DNA of 64,000 nt from Rhynchopus euleeides (taxonomy: Eukaryota; Euglenozoa; Diplonemea; Diplonemida; Diplonemidae), in NCBI GenBank assembly GCA_963210315.1, contig OY723277.1, positions 186,001 through 250,000 of the forward strand, read 5' to 3'. Of this stretch, positions 20,408 through 32,556 are shown piece by piece. Both the position numbers and the translations under genes were made by a program. Within the stretch, counting starts at the first letter, position 1; the number at the start of each line of letters is the position of its first letter. A model generated the notes under the pieces. That model was given only the letters and a program-made list of their open reading frames with translations. It did not search any database and was not told the origin of the DNA.

Positions 20408-23352
20408 TCAGAGCTTCCAGGAGAAGGACTCAGCGGGGTGGCTGCCCCGCCAGTCGGGCACCGTGTTGGAGCGGAGAAGCGGCGGCGGGGTGGCGAGTGG
20501 AGGGGCGCGTGTGGAGTAGGCACGGTCCATGACGGCACGTGGGGTGTCGATAGTCTGCAGGAGTGACTCCGCAAGGCTGGGTTCCTCGCTGCATGCGAAG
20601 GGCACCATGACATCGAGGGAGGGAAGGGTCAGCAGAGAGTGCCCCACAGAGCTGAAGGCACGCAGGTCAGGCACGTCGAGGGACTCAGTGCGTGTGTGCA
20701 AGCGCAGTGGGTCGACGTCAGAGGCTGTAGTGTGTGGGACACGTGGCATGGCGACCGTGGCGTCCAGCTCGTAGGTGCACATGGTGTTGTCCATGTGGTG
20801 TGGCGGGAGGGCCTCCAGGTGGAACAGGTTGGTGCGTGACTCGATGAGGCGGAGGACGTCCTCCTGGAGGCGTGTGCGGCGGGAGGAAAGGAGGAGGTAC
20901 GCTTCGCACAGCAGGTCCAGCACCACCTTGCACACAAGCAGGCATGTGGCCCCCATCAGCAGCTTCGACGCCACGCCGAAGACAGCGTGCTGCAGGTCCC
21001 CGCTGTAGAACCCGATGCACATCATCCCCATTGCTGCGGCCTGCAGCACGAGCATGCCCACGGTGACGGCGGTGTCGCGTGGGCGTGCGTGCGGCCGCAG
21101 CCACACCTCCAGCATGAGCATGACCACGAAGACAGCGCACGATGCTGCCTTCAGGTGCCCGCATCCCACAACCGTCTCCGACTCCGCGCTCTGGATGGCG
21201 CTGAGGGTGAAGCTGGACAGCAGCTCCACAACCAGGTACCACCCGTGCTCCTGGCCGTAGGGCCGTACCACTGACGCGTACCGCTGCACCCACATCTTGT
21301 CCCAGTAGTTGTTCACCCACTCTCCCTTCCCCAGCAGGAATACGGCCAGCTGGCCGCGGTCCTGCGACACGGCGTAGACGGCCTTCTCGGGGATATCCAC
21401 ACGCACCTCGTTGAAGACAGCAAAAGGGACACCAACACACAGCAGAAGCACAGCCAGACCCACCGCCTCGTGCCACAGATGGTCAGCATGCAGCACGAGG
21501 TGCATGCCTGCAAGCGACAGGCCTTGGTAGAAGAACTGGAAGATGAACAGCGGTGCAGAGGGCTGCCGCAGGAGGCCCTGCGTGTCCAGCCCTGTGAACA
21601 GGGCAGGCAGCACCTTCGACCCACCGCAGTGCGCCAGCTGCAGCAGCACGTAGCACAGCAGTGCGAACCCAAGCGTGATGGCACCGTTCCCCACCACGGC
21701 ACCCAGCTGCTCGCTGCCGCCAATCACAAGCCCTGTCGGGTGCATCACTGCAGGCATCTCACGCAGGCACCCTGTGCTGACAAGGGCCAGCCGCATCGCA
21801 GGCCCTGCACCGAACCCTGTTGCTGCTGCTGCCACTGCGGTGGCAGAGGCGGCAGCACCCACTTTGTCGCTGATCACAGCGGCTGCTGCGTGCACGGCAA
21901 CCATCGGGGCCGTGGTTTCGGGTGCGGGTGTGCGTGGCACTGTTGTTGTGGGTGATGCGGTCGGCGGTGCTGCCGACGCCTGGGCAGGCGTCGCAGGAGC
22001 CGGTGTTGCCGGTGATGGTGTGGGCGCCGTTGGCTGCGGCCCGGATGTGAGGGGAGCAGGACTCGGTGGTGTTGGTGTTGCAGGCGGGAACGTCGGGGGG
22101 CCTGGTGTTGTTGGAGCAGATGTCGCAGGCGAAAGCGTCGGAGACACAGTCGGCAGTGATGTCGGGTTGGCAGTGCGAGGTGCCGGTGTGCTGGGTACAG
22201 GTGTGGGCGGTGCAGGTGTCGCAGGTGCCGGTGTGACGGGCACTGGTGTTGCTGGGGCTGCCGTTGCCGGTGCGGGTGTTGCAGGTGCAGGTGTGCGGGG
22301 TGCAGGTGTGTCAGGTGAAATAGTTGGTGGTGCGGATGTCGCAGGTGCAGGTGTGGGTGGCACCGGTGTCGGGGGCACTGGGGTCAACGAGACCGGTGTC
22401 GCAGGTGCGGGTGTCAGAGGTACTGGTGTCTGTGGCACAGCCGTGTCTGGAACGAGTGTTGCTGGTGCAGGTGTGGGCGGCATGGATGTCTCTGGGGAAA
22501 GTGTCTGCGGTGCAGCTGTAGGGGGTACTGCAGCCACCGGGGCCGGTGTCGCAGGTGCAGGTGTCAGAGGTGAGTTCACGACAATCTCGTACACAGAGTT
22601 CGACCAGTACCCACCACAGATCTCAGACGCGTTCTCTGGGCAGGGCTTGTCACAGTTTGTCGCCACCCCGTACTTCCCATACGAATCCCCACACATGCAC
22701 GCGTGCCCATTCTGCAACCCGAAGTACATCTTCGGAAAAGGGCCGAGGCTGTTCAGATCCGCCAGACACTTCTCCGCACACAGCGCTGTGCTGGTGAACG
22801 CTTTCCCATTACCCGCCTCATCCAGGTCCTTGGGCGACTTCTTGTCTGTGTAGCACCCCACATACTCCACAGTGTACGGGGTGTTAGAAGTTGGCGGGGA
22901 TTGTGTCTGAGGTGCGGGCGTCGGCACTGCCGGAACCATCGGGACTGGCGGCAAAGCTGTATCCGTGGCCGGCACGGCCGTCACAGGCGCCAGCGTCCCA
23001 TTCAACAGATACACAGAATTGCGGTTGCTCCCCCCACATATCGAGGCAGGCTGCAGCGTGCAGGCGGTATCACACTGTTTCTCCGGCCTGCTGCCATACT
23101 TCCCGTGGCTGTTCCCGCAGTAGCACTCCTGCCCAAACTGAAGCCCGAAGTAGGCGTACGGCCCACCCGACGCTCCACCGCAGAAGGCGGCACACAAACA
23201 GGCGTTGACCCCCCCAGCACAGAGGGCCCGTCCAGGTCACGCGCATTCTTTTTGTCTTCGAAGCAGCCCGCATAGGAATACCCTGACACACATGCGGCAA
23301 AGCCGAGCAGGGCAAACAGGCGATGGCCGTGACCGTCAAAACCCAACGCCAT
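20408..23352 (-). CDS. Surface protein with two WSC domains, TPAP stalk and seven-segment membrane domain (one frameshift)
   Basis: About 981 residues if one base is missing from the 7-base G/C run at 23209-23215. The start at 23352 gives a signal peptide (MALGFDGHGHRLFALLGFAACVSG). WSC domain 1 lies at about 25-118, split by the frameshift between LDGPSVLGG and NACLCAAFCGG. WSC domain 2 lies at about 162-258 (GCYTDKKSPKDLDEAG ... YFGLQNGHACMCG). A Thr/Pro-rich mucin-like stalk spans roughly 262-505. About seven hydrophobic segments follow, then a cytoplasmic tail of about 125 residues. The membrane part is paralogous to the protein at 1-1556. Without the extra base the frame starting at 23197 would lack the signal peptide and half of WSC 1, so the frameshift is probably a homopolymer sequencing error; a real inactivating mutation cannot be excluded. 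Confidence 0.85.
21930..22570. repeat. Coding minisatellite (Thr/Pro stalk) of the two-WSC gene
   Basis: Degenerate 15-bp period encoding TPAPA/TPAPP units on the minus strand. Less regular than the stalk repeats of the other two genes, with many substitutions. Confidence 0.75.
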
Positions 23353-26300
23353 CCTGCAGGCCTGCGCACACAGCGCATCTGTGTGAGGTGTGAGGTGGTG
23401 TGTGAGGGGAGTCTTCGGTCGGACATAAGACACAAAACATCAATATCAAAAACGCGTCTCGTGGGAGATGGGTAACTCAGCCACCGCTTTTCCGTTGCAT
23501 TAGGCACCGTTCAGTGCAAAAGCTGACGTACGGAGGGGCGAAGGCAGGGAGCAAAACACCACTCGTTGGCCTGATGAAGGGTGGTGTTTGTTCCGTTCGC
23601 CCCCCTTCCAACCTTGCAAGAAAACTGTTGCTGCAAGTGGTAGAAAAACAAATACGCACAGGGAAGTCGTCTTCTCTAGTCCTCCCTTGACTCCCTAGTC
23701 GCACCGAAGGTGCTTAAACAAGTTTACTGAATGTGGTGTGTGAGGTGGTGTGGGGTTCGGTACTGGAGCAGTGTCGCGGCACACACAATGCATGGGGGGC
23801 CAGTGCGAGGGGAGGGGAGGGGGTGGGCTGGGGGTGGGTCCGTGGCATCCATCCAGCATCCCATCGGAGAGCGTGTGTCTGTCTGTGTGCCCTCACAACT
23901 GCGCCCATCACAGCTAGCTGGCTACAGGGGCTGAAGGGGCAGTTCCCCCGCCCGACGAAGCCCCCTTCTTCTTCACCCCTCCCGGGACACGGGAAACGGC
24001 AAATAACCCTGGCGTGGCATGGCCTTCACTGATTCTTGCTTTCTTCTGCAGGAGTGGTGCTGCAGAGGTGGGTCGTGCAAGCGGGAGGGGGTGAGGGGAG
24101 GGCCGAACGGGGAGTCGGCCCAACCTTACAATATATAGGAAAGGTCTGGAAAGCAGAAGGGGGGTGGGGGGAACTGAAGCATATGCAAGAAGAACAACAA
24201 GAGGAGAAACGGCGCGATACGCAAGAACAAAATGGTGCATGATTCCTTGATGGCGTTGACGGGGGTGGGCGGGTGGGGGCGACGGGGGACTGAGCAGAGA
24301 GGAACAGCAAGGGACGAGTGGCGGTCGGCTTGGCTCGCCGAAGAGAAGGCCCAGGCCGGGCGCTCTCTGAGAGGCTAGCCGACCGTCCCCCCCCCTCGGT
24401 TGGGGGGTGCCACAGGTGGAGATTTGGCGGGTAACATTGAATTCTTGTTGGAAGAAGTGCAGCCACAGCTCAAACAGAGCTGTCAAGCTGCATCCGTGCG
24501 CCACCCTTCATCTCCGCTGTGGCTGGTTGTGTACTATTTCGATGAAAAGAGACGGAATGACGTCAACGCATCAGCAAAAAAAAAGCAAACAAGAAATGTG
24601 GGTTGGGGTCGGGTTGCGCGACTGAACAGTGTTTGCGTGCCGTTGAATGCGAACGATGTTTTGACTGTTATTATTGGTCTTGCATTACACACACAGCTCC
24701 ACCATTTTTTCATCCCTTTTCTGCAGTTCCGAGCCAACATCCCAGCCATATTCGCTCAGAACGCAGACAGTGTTGAGCCACAAGGCCGCCACTGTGAGAT
24801 GCGTGGCTGCTGTGTGCTGCCGCCAAGGGGGGGGTGCAGCGGGGTGTGGGGCAGTGAAGCAGAGCAAATGGAGAGAGGAGTGGGTCGAGAAGTGTGAAGC
24901 AGCCCAGGGCGTTCGCTCGGGGAGAAATAGGGGTCTATTTCGTTAAAAAAATGATTCTGGGAAAACCCTTCTCCCACCTCTCTCCCCGGCATTTCTCCCA
25001 AGGGGGAGAAATTAAATAAAAAAAGTTTCTCGGAAGTTTTTGCCTCAGGTGGGAAGGGGTTCTGAAGGAGAAGGGCAGCACCCTCTCGTACAAATTGATA
25101 CCACCACGCTTCGCACGGAGCGGAAACCCAAAGAAGCGAGATCTGAACCTGCTGGGGACCGTCGGAGCTATGCCGGCATCAGCATGGTCAAAGCCAGAGG
25201 AGGCCGAAGCCAAGAGCATAGTGGCCTGCCACAGGCACCAGGTCGATGTACCTCTTGAGCATGCTGTCTCAAGGTGCACGTTGTCTGTAGGTGGTGCTCG
25301 ACTATGAAGCAGACTCGGGGACGAGGCTGACAAATGTTCACTACCGTGGCCTCCGGCGGCTGGGGGGCTCCGCCCCCCAGACCCCCCTGTGACCTGTGAA
25401 GTCTGTCCAACAGGAACTAACGAGCGCATGTGACCGTGCCCTTCCTTCTCGAGAACGGGTATCGGCGACGGTCCGTGATCCTGTTTTGGGTTCGTCACCA
25501 ACTCCCGAAGTGCTCACTGATTGCCGCAAAACCTCCATTTGCAACCGCGAACCGCGAAATGGGCCCCTTGCGCCAAACGTATATAGTACCCGGGTCTGGA
25601 CCCTTGAGGCAATTTGTCTGAGGGGCCGATGTTGCATGAATTGATTTGAGGCGGCAATTTTACCCCTTTCTCCCACAGTCTCTGAGGAAGGTGGGAGATA
25701 GCGAACACCCTGAAGCAGCCCCTCAATAAAAAAAGCAAATCACAGTGAGTTGACCGTCCCTCCCCCCCCTCCCCGAACGCATCGCCAGCGAGTCTGCACA
25801 CCGACATCTGCACGTGTGATGCGGGTGCTTCGCTGTGGAGGCGGTCGCGAAGGGGGGGATGGCCGAAAGAACAGGGGGAGCGGGGGCTGGGGGCTGGGCG
25901 ATGGTAGAGCCGTGGTTATGAGAGTACTGCATGTGAACCTTGAGCAACCCTCGAAAAGACGCAGGGAGAGAGAGGGTGGGTATGGATAAGAACATATGGC
26001 CTTGTTGTTGTTTCTGATCATGATCAAGAAGCGCTCAGAGAAAATCAAGACAAGGTCACTGCAGCACAGCCGCTCGTTGCCCGTATCTTGTTTACGATGC
26101 GTTGACGCTCCACACACAACATCTCAACTCTGTGATGGCTGAGGTGGTGCACGTTTGGCTGTGCTGCCGTGACACTAGCTGATCACCGGTATGCGTCACA
26201 TAAACTATCTGTGCCCCCCGCTGGATCGCGAAGTGACAGCAAAACGAATTTCCTGATGAATGCGGTTTTATTGGAACGCAGACCCCACTCTTTGTGCACA

Positions 26301-29094
26301 CCACTCCCCGGCCAGTAAAGCCAGTTGGGGCTATGCCAAAACCACCAACAAATGAACTGGGGGAACCGATGATAGAGAGAAGGGAAACGGGCAATACAAG
26401 AACGGACAATAAACCATAGCCCGTAGGGGAGTGGGTTCTCCAGCGTTCCCAGCCGATACGAGCCATACAGACTCGAGAAGAGCGACACCACAAGGGTAAC
26501 CTATCTGCACCTCCTTCGCGAAGACCCCCCCCCTCCCCCCACCCCACCCACAAGCAGGAAGCATGCCGCTCTCAGATGAGGCTCATTGAGGGGGAGCTTG
26601 TCCACACGGGGGGGGGGGAAGTGAAATAGAAGTAGAAGGAATCAATGATCTCCCTTCACTCTCCGGAAGTTTGTCCACACGGAGAGGGGCCTGGAGGTGG
26701 GGGGTGGGTGTGGTTGATCTGCCGTCCTGCCAGTCCAGCAATCTGAGAGGGGGGGGAGGGGTATTGAACGCAGAAGAAAGGGAACCCCGAGAGTTTGGCC
26801 CCCCCCCCCCCCTTCACTCGACAAGGCAGGTTGCGTGTGTTGGGGGGAGGTGTTGAGGGGTGGGGGAGGGGAGCGGCAGGGGGGGCATGTATTTGAGAGG
26901 AGTTGTGCTTCACAACAGGGCTCCTGCCGGAGTGCCAAGCCAAGAGAAGATGGCGGGGGGAGGCGGCGCGTTTGGGGGCGGCAAAAACATAAAACCCTCG
27001 CGGCGAGTTCGCCTTTTTTTGCCCCTTTTTTTTCCCCCTGCTGTTTTTCTTTGCCCCGGATTTTCTGTTTGGCGCACAAAACACAACAGGGTTCCCTTTA
27101 TATGTTGCAGTGTGTCGCTGCAAGACAACCTCGCCGCATGGCACAACATCACCACTCCCATGTGGGATTTCGCATTTATTTTTTCTGGCAAGCAATAGCT
27201 TGCCCGGATATTGAAGAATAAAATAACCCACAAAATCATGCAAAATAAGGTAATATTGAATCCGGTGCCGCAGGTCCTCTCTCAGCCTCTGTAAGGGCTG
27301 TTTGCCACCGCTGGGCCCGTGCTGACGAAACTGAAGAAACTATTGTGGGGAGAAAAAACAGGACCACGCGCGCACTTTGGATTTTTTCTAATAGCCGATG
27401 CGATTCACACACAAGGTGGAAGAGCCGACCGAGCGGTGGCTCAGTCGGAGCAGGCTTTCACTCGTCACCCCACCCCGGGCCGCCCAAGCCCAAAACCCTG
27501 TACTGTGCACACACAACACAGAGTCGCGGAGCGACGGGTGACTGGATGGAATAGGTGAGTGGATCCCGTCACGTTACTCGAGAGTGTTGGGCTGGGGGAA
27601 TGAAAGGTGGGTGATGCTTCCGAAGCGTTCCCCCACAAGAGAGGCCTATACTGGCTTGGTCGGGGGTGAATTCAGCTTCGACGAAGAAGAGAACTCTTCG
27701 AGCGGATGGAATGAGAGGACACTGAATGAAACACATTACAGGTGACCTCCGGGGGGAGGGGGTGTGGGGCTATCAGCGAAAAAACGCCTTTTATGGCGGG
27801 ATACGGCTGAAGGGAAAGTGGAAAGTGTCAGGAAGGCACACTCGCACTCACCCCACACATCCCAATTCCTTCGATGTTCTGTCGGGCAAGATGGCGTTTC
27901 CGCCAAAGGGCTTCTGCCCCAACGCAGGTGTTGGCCGCAGGGGGGTGGGAGGAGGGCGGCGAAGAAACGAAGAAAGATCGCGGAGAGAGGATTGGCAGTG
28001 CCAAATAACAAAGAGCAACACATCCCCAATGACAGAACCCGGCCATTCTGTGCCGTCCGTGGCGAAGACACCCCTCCCCCCCCCACCCCCGTCCCTCCCC
28101 CCAACAGAGGTTTGGCAAAGAAAGACGAAGCACAATCCCCACGTTGGGTTCGCAACGGCGCCAGCAAAAAAAAAAGATGCGGGATGATCCTGTATGAACC
28201 CCCGCCGCCTCTTTGGACTTCCCTTCTATGTGTGCGTGCGCACCCCCAGAAACGCTCCAGGCTGATCGATCAGCAACCAGAGTTGGAGTGCTACACATTA
28301 TCAAAATGGCGGGGGGGCTGGGCAACTGATTTCACAAGTGTTTGAAAAAAATGACAACGTCGTGCCAACGATACGTGTTCGCAGGCATTATTCCACTACA
28401 CAAAGATAAGGCTGCCGTTTGTGCGCCATATCCACGACAACAACAGAAACCCCCGACGGATTCTGCGGGGTTCGCCTGGCAACAGTTTGCACAACTCTTG
28501 CCGTTTCAGAATTCTGCTGATAGCATCAGCGCCCAGCCTAATCACGGGATGGAACCCTGTCTATTTGCTACTGCTGGTTTGCAGCAGCTGCTGTTCTCTT
28601 CTTGGAACCTGCCCGTCGGTGGACCACCAGGAGGGACCCGGTGTGAGGCTTCTTTGAAATCGACATTCACGAGCCAAGGCTCGACCCATCGACACCCCCC
28701 TGCCTCCCCTGTCGCAAAGACAGGGCGGGTAAACTTCGTACTTCAATACAGGCAAGTGTTTTGACGATGCGTTTCGACAGTGTGTGTCTTCGGAAGTGTG
28801 ATATGACTTGATGGGGCTTTCGCTCTGTGTCAAAGTGTGTCAAGCAACCGGGACTCTGACTATGGCGGCTCACTCTTCTGCACCTTAAGAGCGAAGGCAC
28901 CCAGATGTGTTTTTCCCGGAAAGCTGCTTCTCAGCCACGTTGAGGCATGAGGAGGGGGGCATTGGTGTGGAGGGGGGCGTGTGGGCAGGTCGACTTTACA
29001 TTAAAATAAAGGAAAAGCCAAGGGTGCCTGCTCAACGCAGCGCGCGCACAGTCGGAAGGGGCGAGGATGGGGGGGGGGCAGGGCTGTAAATAAG
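23353..29094. other. Large intergenic region, no gene recognised
   Basis: 5.7 kb between the two-WSC gene and the repeat cluster at 29.1 kb. Many G and C homopolymers break every frame; the longer frames have low-complexity, shadow-like composition. One perfect hairpin, CTGGGGGGC TCC GCCCCCCAG, lies at 25360-25380. A tRNA-like stretch near 27425 does not fold. I see no gene. Confidence 0.5.
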
Positions 29095-29440
29095 GTTTGG
29101 GGGTCAGGAGTCGGGAGTCGGGAGTCGGTTATTTACAGTCACCTAAGGTACCTGGGGTGGGGGGCTGGGGGGGACGGGCGGTCTCAAACCCTACTCAATC
29201 CTGCACGCATCCTGTAGTACGGCCACCTCTGCCGTGGAGAGTCCCATGGACCCTCCAGCAGTCGCCCACCATTCGGTCAGGGCGGACTGACTCGGCGCTT
29301 GCGGGGTCTTCCCGCGTGCGAGGTGGTCCGCGAAGAAGCACGCGACGCACAGCGCCATGTTGGCTGTCCCAGCCAACCCCCCACTTCGCCCGCAGCGCCC
29401 CACACGCTGCGAGCACCTCACTCACGGCAGCAGTATTTGG

Positions 29441-29675
29441 CTGCATAGCTCTCAGTATTTCCCGTGCATGCAGCGCATGCATCCACAAATTTTGTGGATG
29501 CATCCACACACAGCCTGGAGCTCCGAAGCCCTGCATGCAGGCCTGCCTGCAGTGGATGAATGCCTGTATGCCAAATCGAAAATCCATTTTTTGACATTTT
29601 CGGGCATCCCTGGATGCCGTGGATGCATGCATGGATGCATCCACACCATCCACGGCCCCACTGAGAGCTATGTTG
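29441..29675. repeat. Palindrome cluster built on TGGATGCATCCA
   Basis: The outer arms CATAGCTCTCAGT and ACTGAGAGCTATG are inverted (29444 and 29660). The interior is full of self-complementary words such as TGCATGCA, TGGATGCATCCA and CTGCATGCAG. Non-coding foldback. Confidence 0.75.
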
Positions 29676-29934
29676 GCTGTGAGTCAAACACTACTGCCTC
29701 TACCTGAGGCATGTTGTGTCGCAACAGTTGCGTCACATGTGTGACGCATCTGTGTGGAGTGTGTGTGGGTGTGCACGTGTGCGCTGCGGTATGCTCAACC
29801 ACCTGATGGGGGCGGAACACAACTCTTCTTGGGAGCTGCCAGGATCTGGCAAAAGGGGCGGGAAAGGGGCGCCGTATTCACAGCAGTGGTTTGGCAATGA
29901 ACTCACCCCAGTTCAGAGACCGGTAATGAAGAAG

Positions 29935-30065
29935 ATGACTGGGAGGCACACACCATGTCCCACCCATCGGGACCCCCCCTCCTCGGGTGTTCCAAAAACC
30001 CTTTCTTTTGAATATTTGGAGTCTGTGCGGATCGCAGTGGGGTCATTTTGGCCATGGGGTGCCTA
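29935..30065. repeat. Dispersed repeat copy (GTGGGGTCATTTTGG family)
   Basis: Single unit related to the array at 16595-17200: TGGGAGGCA, GGGACCCCCCCT, TTCCAAAAACCC, then GCGGATCGCAGTGGGGTCATTTT. Confidence 0.8.
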
Positions 30066-30517
30066 ATACCGCACATTCCCTAAGGGAAGCAAGGCAACCC
30101 TCCCAATCCCAAAAAATCCGGCGCGAGTCGGGAGTCGGGAGTCGGCCTTATTTACACCCCTGGGGGGGGGGGGGGTGATGGAAGAAGCCCCAGAATTCGC
30201 ATGAGATTGGAGGGGATCTTCGCTGAATTGGCAAATATTCGGCGCCTTTTGAACGGTTTACGACGGTTTTGAACGATTTTTTTCTGGCCGTGCTTGAAAC
30301 AGCCACCCAAGTGAGAAGGGGACGCGTGTTCCGACTTCGCCTGGCCATCAAGAACGAGAGTGTGGGGATCGAAGATGATCAGATACCGTCGTAGTCCACG
30401 ACTGTAAACGATGCCGTCACTTTATATCGGACAACACATCGGCGAAAAAAAATGCACCAAAAAAATACGCATTTTCCTTCCGCGAAGCCCCCCCTCAAAT
30501 CCAAAGAACCAAAAAGG

Positions 30518-30552
30518 GGTGGTGGTGGTGGTGGTGGTGGTGGTGGTGGTGG
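30518..30552. repeat. GGT microsatellite
   Basis: About 12 perfect GGT triplets. Confidence 0.97.
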
Positions 30553-31151
30553 CTGCTCCACTCTAATGTGCAGACAAAGTGAGTAACCCCTCACAGGATA
30601 TATGCCAACACAAAGTGGCACAAGTATTTATTTTTGCGCACGTTGAAGCAGAAGCCCCACATCCCCTACCACCCCTACCACCCCCGACAGGACAAAAGAA
30701 TCGGCTTGTGCAAGAAAAAGGATAAGGAAGGAGAAGAGAAGAGAGGGAGAGTGGAGAGGGGGGGGGGGGAGGAGGGAGGGAGGGAGACGGCTTTTTGGGA
30801 AAGACGCCTGATCACGACCATCATGGTGCAGGGCAGCACCCCACATGGGGCGCCCCCCCACCCCCACATCACCTCTGTGCGGTGGCTGGTCAGTTGACTT
30901 GTTTTTTTTATGCCACGCTAAAAACACAACAATCAGCTTCGGTGGATGATTCACTCTAGTGCCTCGGGGCGGTGGGGCATTCTCCTGACACACACACAAC
31001 CCTGAGCGTGGCAGTAGGAGGGGGGGGGGCAGCCGGTCTGCTATCCAGTGAGTAAGGAGGGAGTAAGACTGCCGATCAAACCAAGAGATTGTGTGGGGGG
31101 TGGGGGTGGGGGTGGGGGTGGGGGGTGAAGGTGCACCCGCCTCCTTGCCTT

Positions 31152-31372
31152 CACGGTGGACTCCCACACGTCAGGGTGCACCTTTTTGGGATATCGGAAT
31201 ATCGGGGGTCCAGACCCCCGCGAGTGGGGGTCTGGACCCCCGCTCGCGGGGGTATGGACCCCGCTCGCGGGGGTCGTCTGGGCACCAAAAATAGCAGGGC
31301 AGACTCCCGCTAGCGGGGGTCCAGACCCCCACTCGCCCAGACCCCCGCTCCAGGGGGTGGGAGTCCACCGTG
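31152..31372. mobile_element. Small inverted-repeat element, CACGGTGGACTCCCA family (221 bp)
   Basis: The same 15-bp ends and the same first 60 bases as the element at 20191-20355, but with extra copies of the GGTCCAGACCCCCGCTCGCG hairpin unit inside. The two elements therefore differ mainly in the number of internal hairpins. Confidence 0.9.
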
Positions 31373-32556
31373 TTGGCGTAGGCCCTGGGAGGAGGGAGGA
31401 GGGAGGGCGCACTTTCAGATCTGTCTCGTCCCCACGCACCCCCCTCCCCCCGGGCAGAACTCAGCTTTGTGTGATCGGAATTTTCAGCGATATTTCTTCT
31501 TTGTTCTTTTCGGCACATTTGGGTTTCAATGGGGGGCCCTCGCTGCCAGGTGTGACTCAAATGTCCCCGCAATTTCTGATTTTTTTTATTTCGAGTGGAG
31601 AAAAAGAGGCAAGGGCACAAAGAGACAGACCTTCTCTTCATCCGATTAGCATGTTATTTGGGGGAGTGGGGGGGCTGAGAGGGGGAGAAGGGGCCGCGGG
31701 CCCGCGTAGTTACTTCGCGTCATCGTGATACTAGTAAGGAGACGACACCCTTGGGGTGCGAGTATTTTCGTTCCGGGGATATTCACACGTTAAAGCATAC
31801 GAGAAGGGGAGAAGCGAGGGGGGAGAGAATGGGGAGTCGCGCGCGAATCGGCAAACTTCGGGAAATATGAGGGTTATTTTCCCTGCACCAACTTTCGCGA
31901 TAACCTCCTCCCCGCACCCCACCGCCCCGCCCCGCCCCCCCCCCCCCCCCCTTTCGCTGCCCCCACGCCACTGTGTCAATGAACTATCACGAAAGCTCTT
32001 CGGCAGAGCGCCAGTTCCCGCAAGTGAGACTCAAAACCCAGCTCTCTGAAGAGAATCTCTGCTCAATCGAGCAAAAAAAATGCGATTTGGGTCGCGCGTT
32101 GCCTTTTCACTGTATGCCTGTATCAGAAGACACAACGCAAAAAAAAAAACAACCCAAACCTCTGCTCGTCGGGGGTGTGAGGGGGGGGGGGGGGGGCGCT
32201 GGGGTATCCTGAGGTTTCCCATCTTCTGTTCACCCACCCCTCTTCTGGGATCGGCAGAGCACAACAAAAAATACCCCCAAGAAGGGCGACTCGTCTGCCC
32301 TGCGTGAGATGAGATGAGCTGAGAACGAGGGGCGGGGGTGATACTGGGACGGCCAGAGGTAGTGGATAGGCTCCTATCTTCTGCCTACCCACTATCCTGC
32401 CGACCCTGAGGGGATTCTGAGGAGGATCCTCAGGGGATGTAATGCTGGCACCACACCATACGCATGCAGCACCCGTGGGGTAGCTGCCGGGGCGTGGGGA
32501 GAAGAATCTCAGGAGGAATACCCCCTCAGGAGAACAACCCCGCTCGGGGACTTTTT
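31373..32556. other. Intergenic, no gene recognised
   Basis: Several long G and C runs (for example 31930-31952 and 32180-32195) and an inverted CTGAGG..CCTCAGG repeat near 32405-32435. Nothing else was identified. Confidence 0.5.

Larger units (their letters stand above)
29095..30156. repeat. Segment bounded by inverted TGTAAATAAGG ends
   Basis: TGTAAATAAGG at 29095 and its reverse complement at 30146-30156. Beside each end is a short tandem run of GAGTCGG(GA) units (29106-29128 and 30125-30145). No coding capacity. It could be a composite element, but no target duplication was identified. Confidence 0.4.

Noticed and set aside
21675..22853. Gly/Val-rich plus-strand frame of 392 residues
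   Set aside because: Antisense of the two-WSC gene stalk.
24935..25501. 188-residue minus-strand frame
   Set aside because: Low-complexity composition, no domain, crosses a GC hairpin and a pyrimidine-rich stretch, and has no acceptor-like start.
27425..27500. tRNA gene (GTGGCTCAGTCGG resembles a D arm)
   Set aside because: No matching T arm (GGTTCGAATCC type) and no acceptor stem pairing could be found.
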